Below are positions 59,978-64,000 of a DNA stretch of 64,000 nucleotides, piece after piece. The DNA is from Deltaproteobacteria bacterium (GTDB lineage Bacteria; Myxococcota_A; Polyangia; Haliangiales; Haliangiaceae). The translations under genes and the position numbers were made by a program. The notes below the pieces were generated by a model. It was not told where the DNA came from. It did no database searches and saw nothing but the letters and a program-made list of their open reading frames with translations. Each line of letters opens with the position of its first letter. Within the stretch, counting starts at the first letter, position 1. The stretch lies in NCBI GenBank assembly GCA_020630875.1, contig JAHDIH010000004.1, positions 62,212-126,211 of the forward strand, in the 5' to 3' direction.

Positions 59978-60565
59978 TTACTTTTTGCGGTTAATGGCGG
60001 AAACCTTTTCTCCGGTGAGAACTCGAGCAAGACGTTCAGCATGCGCGCTATCGACGCCTAGTTTTGCCATAATACCGTTAGCAAAAAGAGTCGCTAGTCC
60101 TATGATCATCACTCTGCCGGACAGCTGCTCCATCAGCGGGTCCTTTGGGGAAAGAATACCACCGCTTCGAACTTTGCTGGAAACTTCTCTCCAAAACTGG
60201 TCGTCCTCACCTCCGCCATCGAGACGCAAATATCGAGGGTCCATTGAAATCATAAACAACTCAGGATGCCGTGCTGCCCAACGAGTGTAAATGATACCAC
60301 TCAATCTAAATGCTTCAGCGGGTGACTCCGCGGATGCGGTACCATCTGCAATCTCGGACAATACTAATTTTTGAATGTATTCAACGAGTGCGCAAAGAAG
60401 CGCGTCTTTATCCTTAAAATGTTTGTACGGCGCACCAGAGCTCACCCCTACTCTTCTCGCTGCCTCTGCCATGTTGACGCCGTTACCGCCGCGCTCTTCA
60501 ATCATCTCGATTGTCGCATCCAGCAAAGCGCGACGAAGATCCCCGTGATGATAAGAAGTCGCCAT
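59978..60565 (-). CDS. TetR-family transcriptional regulator
   Basis: 195-residue repressor. The N-terminal helix-turn-helix reads HGDLRRALLDATIEMIEERG then MAEAARRVGVSSGAPYKHFKDKDALLCAL, a TetR/AcrR-type domain with a C-terminal WHG-like ligand pocket. It is divergent from a carotenoid oxygenase gene, and the 42-bp nested palindrome in the gap is a likely operator. Its own -35-like TTGACG (minus strand, 60600-60595) is 15 bp outside the palindrome, so it may repress mainly the oxygenase. The ligand could be a carotenoid or retinoid, but that is inference. Confidence 0.93.
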   Translation of the reverse strand: MATSYHHGDLRRALLDATIEMIEERGGNGVNMAEAARRVGVSSGAPYKHFKDKDALLCALVEYIQKLVLSEIADGTASAESPAEAFRLSGIIYTRWAARHPELFMISMDPRYLRLDGGGEDDQFWREVSSKVRSGGILSPKDPLMEQLSGRVMIIGLATLFANGIMAKLGVDSAHAERLARVLTGEKVSAINRKK

Positions 60566-60606
60566 GGAGCCACTTTTTAGGCTTTTGGCAGTATCGTCAA
60601 GTCAGC

Positions 60607-60635
60607 TTGACAGAAAAGTAAGAAGGACTTACATT
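60607..60635 (+). promoter_or_regulatory. Consensus promoter of the carotenoid oxygenase gene
   Basis: TTGACA (60607-60612), a 17-nt spacer and TACATT (60630-60635). Transcription should start near 60642, giving a ~30-nt leader that contains GGAG at 60658-60661 before ATG 60674. Unlike most operon-leading genes here, it is not leaderless. Confidence 0.8.
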
Positions 60636-60656
60636 GAAGTAAGTCCTTCTTACTTT
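60615..60656. promoter_or_regulatory. Nested palindromic TetR operator
   Basis: Two perfect 18-bp arms, AAAGTAAGAAGGACTTAC and its complement, are separated by ATTGAA. Each arm itself contains GTAAG-N5-CTTAC, so the site has two 15-bp palindromes with centres 21 bp apart. It covers the spacer, -10 box and start point of the rightward promoter. Two TetR dimers could bind side by side, as QacR does. Confidence 0.8.
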
Positions 60657-60673
60657 CGGAGAAAAGCAAAACT

Positions 60674-62026
60674 ATGGCACCAACCACCTCAACCATTTCA
60701 CCACTTCTTTCCAATGTAAGACGTACCCATGATTTTGAACCACTGACGGTAGAAGGAACAATCCCTGCCTCACTGCGGGGAACCTTCTACAAAACTGGCC
60801 CTGGGGTCTTCGAAAGATTTGGGCAAAGAGTAAATCACTCCTTCGAAGCCGATGGACTAATGTCCGCCGTTCGATTTACAGATATTGGAGCATTCGGTGC
60901 CGTCAAAATTGTAGAAAGCGCAGGTTATCGAGAAGAAGAGAAAGCGGGAAAGTTTCTTTACAACTCCAATGCCAGCTGGCTTTCAAGAATGCGAGCGGCC
61001 AAAAATGGAATTGCTAAAACGACTGGCAATACCAGCATGTTTACGTACAACGACAAATTATTCGCGCTCATGGAAGCGGGACGGTTGCAGGAAATAGACC
61101 CAGAAACCTTAGAAACCTTAGAGGCTTCGGATCTAGGCGTTGTAAAAAGCGGATTTTCGGCTCATCCCCACCGCGTCTCAGCTCTCAATACAACATTCAA
61201 CTTTGGAGTTCGTTACGGAAAAGATATGCTGCTGGACCTTTATGCCCTACCAGATACCGGCGTAGCAAAGCAAATAGGATGCTTAAAGGCTCCTTGGCGA
61301 GGAATGGTTCACGATTTTATGGCCACAGAAAAACATCTGATTTTCTTACTCGGCCCAGCTGAGCTGGTCTTGTGGCGCGCGCTATTGGGGCTTACAGATC
61401 TGGGTAAACTATTTCGGTGGAAACCTGAACTTGGCGCGCAACTTTGGGTGGTGCCTCTTAGCGAGCCTTCGAAGCCACAGGTGTTTGGCTTGGATGCAAT
61501 CTGGGCCTGGCACTTCGCCGGAGCATGGGACACCGAAGATGGTGTCATTGTGGACGTTGCCGCCTACCCCAACTTTGATTCCATTAGCGCGATAGCAATG
61601 GAACAAGACTTAGTGGATTTGCCCGCGCTCACCCGGTTTCAAACAAAGAATCAGTCCATCTCAAAAACCACTATCCATGACACTCCCATGGATTTTCCAA
61701 CCCGTCATCCAATCACTGATGGAAGACGTTATCGTCATCTCTACGGAGCCACCACGGACGGTTTGATGCACTTAGATTTAAAGACTGAAACCGAACAGCG
61801 ATGGAAGTCCCCTGGAGGCCTGGAGGGCAGCGAACCTTTAGTAGTAGCCAGAAGCGAAGCGGAAGATGATGCGCATATTCTAGCGCTCATTTATGACGAC
61901 AGCCGGTCTCAATCAGGAGTATCCATTTTCGACGCGAGTCATCTAGCTGATGGTCCTGTAGCCACGGTCTGGTTCGGCCAGCCAATTCCCACAACGTTCC
62001 ATGGAACGTTTAAAACCATGGCTTAG
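60674..62026 (+). CDS. Carotenoid cleavage oxygenase (RPE65/CCD family)
   Basis: 450-residue non-haem iron enzyme that cleaves carotenoid or stilbene double bonds; retinal or apocarotenal production is possible. The four iron-binding His fall in family contexts: SAHPHR, MVHDFMATEKH, WAWHFAGAWD and the C-terminal TTFHGTF. The N-terminus has GTIPASLRGTFYKTGPGVF and HSFEADGLM, typical of the family. Regulation: consensus promoter overlapped by the TetR operator, with a Shine-Dalgarno before ATG 60674. No carotenoid synthesis genes are in the window. The stop overlaps the convergent lipoprotein gene by 4 bp. Confidence 0.92.
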   Translation: MAPTTSTISPLLSNVRRTHDFEPLTVEGTIPASLRGTFYKTGPGVFERFGQRVNHSFEADGLMSAVRFTDIGAFGAVKIVESAGYREEEKAGKFLYNSNASWLSRMRAAKNGIAKTTGNTSMFTYNDKLFALMEAGRLQEIDPETLETLEASDLGVVKSGFSAHPHRVSALNTTFNFGVRYGKDMLLDLYALPDTGVAKQIGCLKAPWRGMVHDFMATEKHLIFLLGPAELVLWRALLGLTDLGKLFRWKPELGAQLWVVPLSEPSKPQVFGLDAIWAWHFAGAWDTEDGVIVDVAAYPNFDSISAIAMEQDLVDLPALTRFQTKNQSISKTTIHDTPMDFPTRHPITDGRRYRHLYGATTDGLMHLDLKTETEQRWKSPGGLEGSEPLVVARSEAEDDAHILALIYDDSRSQSGVSIFDASHLADGPVATVWFGQPIPTTFHGTFKTMA

Positions 62027-62535
62027 TCTTCTTGCTCCACAGTCACCGCACCAAGGCGAGGGGAACCATTCACTATGTCTATCGTGATACTTTTTTCGCC
62101 AATTTTTCCGTCGCAGTCGGTATCGAACTTTGCCACAGCCTTTGCTTTGGTATCACTGACTTTTACAAACTCGTAGTGTCCCAAAAATGGTTTGGCAATT
62201 AAAAATCTCAGATCTGCAAAAGCATCCCAATTCAGGGTCCCAGGCTTTTTATCGCATGTGACTTCAGAAGGAGTCAGAGGAACACTATTAGGAAGTGACT
62301 TTGGCAGTATTCCCATTCCACTGTGGTCCACCCGGTCTTCGTTATAGTAAATCGTCGCCCCATCGGCCATGGCCTTAAGTTGCAAATCAAACTCAAGACT
62401 TTGAGTCGCTTTCTCATACCGCGCAATCTTTTCAACGGCCGACGAACCAACACTTTTGGTGTTCGCATTTTTGTCGGCGCTCTTGCCGCAAGAAGCAAAC
62501 AGGACGCAAGATACGAGTAGGGTCTTGAAACGCAC
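62023..62535 (-). CDS. Lipoprotein, unknown
   Basis: 170 residues. The signal MRFKTLLVSCVLFASC ends in a lipobox FASC; the mature protein begins with a Lys/Asn/Ser-rich linker, then an alpha/beta region and a segment KFDTDCDGKIGEKSITIDIV. Two Cys in the mature part (VTCDKKPGTL and DTDCDGK) may pair. The layout (lipobox, linker, pilin-like strands with a late Asp-rich Cys loop) resembles minor pilin or pseudopilin C-terminal domains, but no N-terminal prepilin motif exists. GTG start 7 nt after TAAAAG, with TTGTCT 16 nt further up. Family not recognised. Confidence 0.7.
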   Translation of the reverse strand: MRFKTLLVSCVLFASCGKSADKNANTKSVGSSAVEKIARYEKATQSLEFDLQLKAMADGATIYYNEDRVDHSGMGILPKSLPNSVPLTPSEVTCDKKPGTLNWDAFADLRFLIAKPFLGHYEFVKVSDTKAKAVAKFDTDCDGKIGEKSITIDIVNGSPRLGAVTVEQED

Positions 62536-62603
62536 GGCTCGCTTTTAACAGAGAGAATTGCGTAGACAAACATTTGAAAGCCAATGTTGTGCTAAAAAGA
62601 GAC

Positions 62604-63767
62604 ATGGAGTCTCCCTTTCCAGATGCTCTGGCAGATCTCAAAAGACTCATCGCACGGCATGGGTTTAAGCAATTCGTCAACAGCCCACTGGTGATTCCTC
62701 ACGCGCACTTCTTTCCTGAAGGTTGGCGAGCCAACGCCACAAGCGTTGCCATCGTGTTTCGACGACTTCTTGGATTGGCCCAAGTCAAGAATCCCAAAGT
62801 GCGCATCGAGGATTATGCGGGAAGCAAGTCAGGTACTCGATTGAGTAGCCCACAAATCGAGTTTTCTGAGCTCGCAGACGATGGTGAGTTTTGGTTCGAT
62901 TTGTACTTCGCAGGAGCGGCGGCGGAAGCGTTGGGAGTGGTAAGTCATGAAGTTGGTCTTGCGATGCTTCACTTTTGGCAAAAGGGAGAAAAAGGCTACA
63001 GAGAAAGTACGGTAGAAGAACCCCCGACCAGGAGACTCGGCTCTATTGCCTCTGTCTATTTAGGGTTGGGTATTCCCGCAACGGCGGCAGCTCATCAGAT
63101 TAAGCACGACGGCAAAGTAGAAGGTGGGTACAACTTCTCGGTAGAATGGTCCGTCGCAACAGCTGGCGGTTTAGACGTCGGACAAATGGAATACCTACTT
63201 GCACTTCAATTGGTCGTCAGAAACCGCAAGCAAGAACTCAAAAACGCTTTGGCTCACCTACCGGCCAACCAAGAGGCTTCGGTACAAAAGTGGGTCAAAC
63301 AGCTGACGCCAATGCGCGCAGAACTAGTGCAACTCCTAGGCCTACCTGACGACTCAACATGGGGAGACGGTAGCTACGCCATTCCGAGAGCAGCGCCAGG
63401 CCGGCATGCCATCGCAGAACATTATCAAGCAATACAAGCCGCCGGAAATCATGGTCGGGAGATTAGCAGACTCGAAACACGCAAAACAGCAGAACTAGGG
63501 GTCGCCGGTATTTTAGTGGGCGCAATTGTGGGAGCGTCTATCTTTCCATTCGGAGCATTTGTCGGACTTGCCTTGGGACTTGCGCTAGGGCGAAGCATGG
63601 TCAAGTACCGCTGCATAGGTTCCGGTTGCAGCTCGCCACTGTCAAGTGACGATACCGAATGCGGTAATTGCGGGGGAAAGATAACCAACACCATTACCAG
63701 CGTCCACGACCGTCTTGCGTTGATGGAAGACTCCGAAGATGAGAACGATCCGACTTTGTCGTCGTAA
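62604..63767 (+). CDS. Uncharacterised protein with glycine-zipper helix and C-terminal zinc ribbon
   Basis: About 387 residues from ATG 62604 (MESPFPDALADLKRL); an in-frame TTG at 62574 is also open. The N-terminal ~300 residues are soluble and contain VSHEVGLAMLHFW, which looks like HExxG but is not a full HExxH zinc site, although elements such as FAGAAAEALGVVSHEVG recall DUF-type peptidase-like proteins. A Gly-zipper hydrophobic segment follows (GVAGILVGAIVGASIFPFGAFVGLALGLALG), and the tail has CIGSGCSSP...CGNCGG, a possible zinc ribbon. Membrane association is likely; function not recognised. A TAAAAA hexamer is just upstream. Confidence 0.7.
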   Translation: MESPFPDALADLKRLIARHGFKQFVNSPLVIPHAHFFPEGWRANATSVAIVFRRLLGLAQVKNPKVRIEDYAGSKSGTRLSSPQIEFSELADDGEFWFDLYFAGAAAEALGVVSHEVGLAMLHFWQKGEKGYRESTVEEPPTRRLGSIASVYLGLGIPATAAAHQIKHDGKVEGGYNFSVEWSVATAGGLDVGQMEYLLALQLVVRNRKQELKNALAHLPANQEASVQKWVKQLTPMRAELVQLLGLPDDSTWGDGSYAIPRAAPGRHAIAEHYQAIQAAGNHGREISRLETRKTAELGVAGILVGAIVGASIFPFGAFVGLALGLALGRSMVKYRCIGSGCSSPLSSDDTECGNCGGKITNTITSVHDRLALMEDSEDENDPTLSS

Positions 63768-63823
63768 CCTACCGCTTTTGTTAAACTTGCTGTTTGTGCG
63801 GGAAAGCAGATGATCAGAGCCTT

Positions 63824-64000
63824 ATGCTACCGATAGGCATGCAAGTGCAGTCTATCCAGCGCGATCGAAAAGAACGTCCATTTTCCCCCCTAGGTAAAGC
63901 GCGCCCGGGAGAGTTCGAGAACCTGTTCATCGGCATTGCTGGCATGATTGGGGCGGGCAAATCGACACTGGCCCGAGCTCTCGGTGAACACTTGTCCATC
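63824..64000 (+). CDS. Deoxynucleoside kinase-like protein, 3' end outside window
   Basis: The frame from ATG 63824 is open to the window end. After a ~30-residue polar lead it reads ENLFIGIAGMIGAGKSTLARALGEHL, the P-loop of deoxynucleoside kinases (GNIGAGKST type), which phosphorylate deoxyadenosine or deoxyguanosine for salvage. Only the first ~59 residues are present, so the DRS motif and lid cannot be checked, and other P-loop kinases with IGAGKST cannot be excluded. ATG 63839 is an alternative start. No clear promoter was assigned. Confidence 0.7.
   Translation, partial: MLPIGMQVQSIQRDRKERPFSPLGKARPGEFENLFIGIAGMIGAGKSTLARALGEHLSI

Noticed and set aside
62604-63767. HExxH metallopeptidase reading of the SHEVG segment
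   Set aside because: The second His of the motif is missing (HEVGL), so zincin activity is not supported.
1-64000. CRISPR arrays, tRNA/rRNA genes, insertion sequences or prophage
   Set aside because: No regularly spaced repeats, no cloverleaf or rRNA-like stretches, and no transposase, integrase or phage structural protein among the reading frames.

Overview
The window looks like a chromosomal segment of a Gram-negative bacterium of the Myxococcota/Bradymonadota type. This is inferred from gene content; the window has no rRNA or tRNA. The indicators are two secreted proteins with a MYXO-CTERM-like tail (Cys motif, one hydrophobic segment, basic end), many lipobox lipoproteins with Cys-rich or choice-of-anchor-like domains, an FG-GAP protein, a PEGA-type Ser/Thr kinase, a pseudokinase and several outer-membrane beta-barrels. 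Base composition is roughly balanced and looks even by eye. There is no CRISPR array, insertion sequence or recognisable prophage.

Layout. 1-10 kb: end of a caspase-fold (DUF4347-like) gene, an ABC-F ATPase, a large FG-GAP surface protein, then a leftward run peroxiredoxin - biotin carboxylase - carboxyltransferase - biotin carrier. 10-18 kb: small regulatory and lipoprotein genes, a well-bounded candidate non-coding RNA (about 13.41-13.72 kb), queF, a metallopeptidase-like lipoprotein, an aminotransferase and a hotdog thioesterase. 18-24.5 kb: paired Cys-rich lipoproteins, a TonB-dependent receptor, a di-haem peroxidase, cardiolipin synthase and a VWA lipoprotein. 24.6-30 kb: aguA-aguB-enoyl-CoA hydratase operon, then a leucine-rich-repeat gene enclosed by a perfect 107-bp direct repeat, then two paralogous beta-barrel genes, one broken by a frameshift. 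30-34 kb: LysR regulator divergent from a CmcJ/NvfI-type oxygenase, an SDR and a 2OG-Fe(II) oxygenase. 34-39 kb: class Ia ribonucleotide reductase and a phosphohexomutase. 39-46 kb: ferredoxin, PEGA kinase, envelope proteins, a pseudokinase/pseudoreceiver fusion. 46-58 kb: PEBP and beta-CASP proteins, an intracellular trypsin-like protease operon, a quinone oxidoreductase, modABC coupled to NDH-2, twin lipoproteins. 58-64 kb: pseudouridine synthase, desaturase, TetR with a nested palindromic operator in front of a carotenoid oxygenase, and the start of a deoxynucleoside kinase.

The most general signal is promoter layout. At many operon-leading genes a -10-like hexamer ends exactly 7 nt before the start codon, with no Shine-Dalgarno sequence. 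This predicts leaderless mRNAs, whereas internal operon genes use stop/start overlaps or Shine-Dalgarno sites. I used this spacing to choose several start codons.
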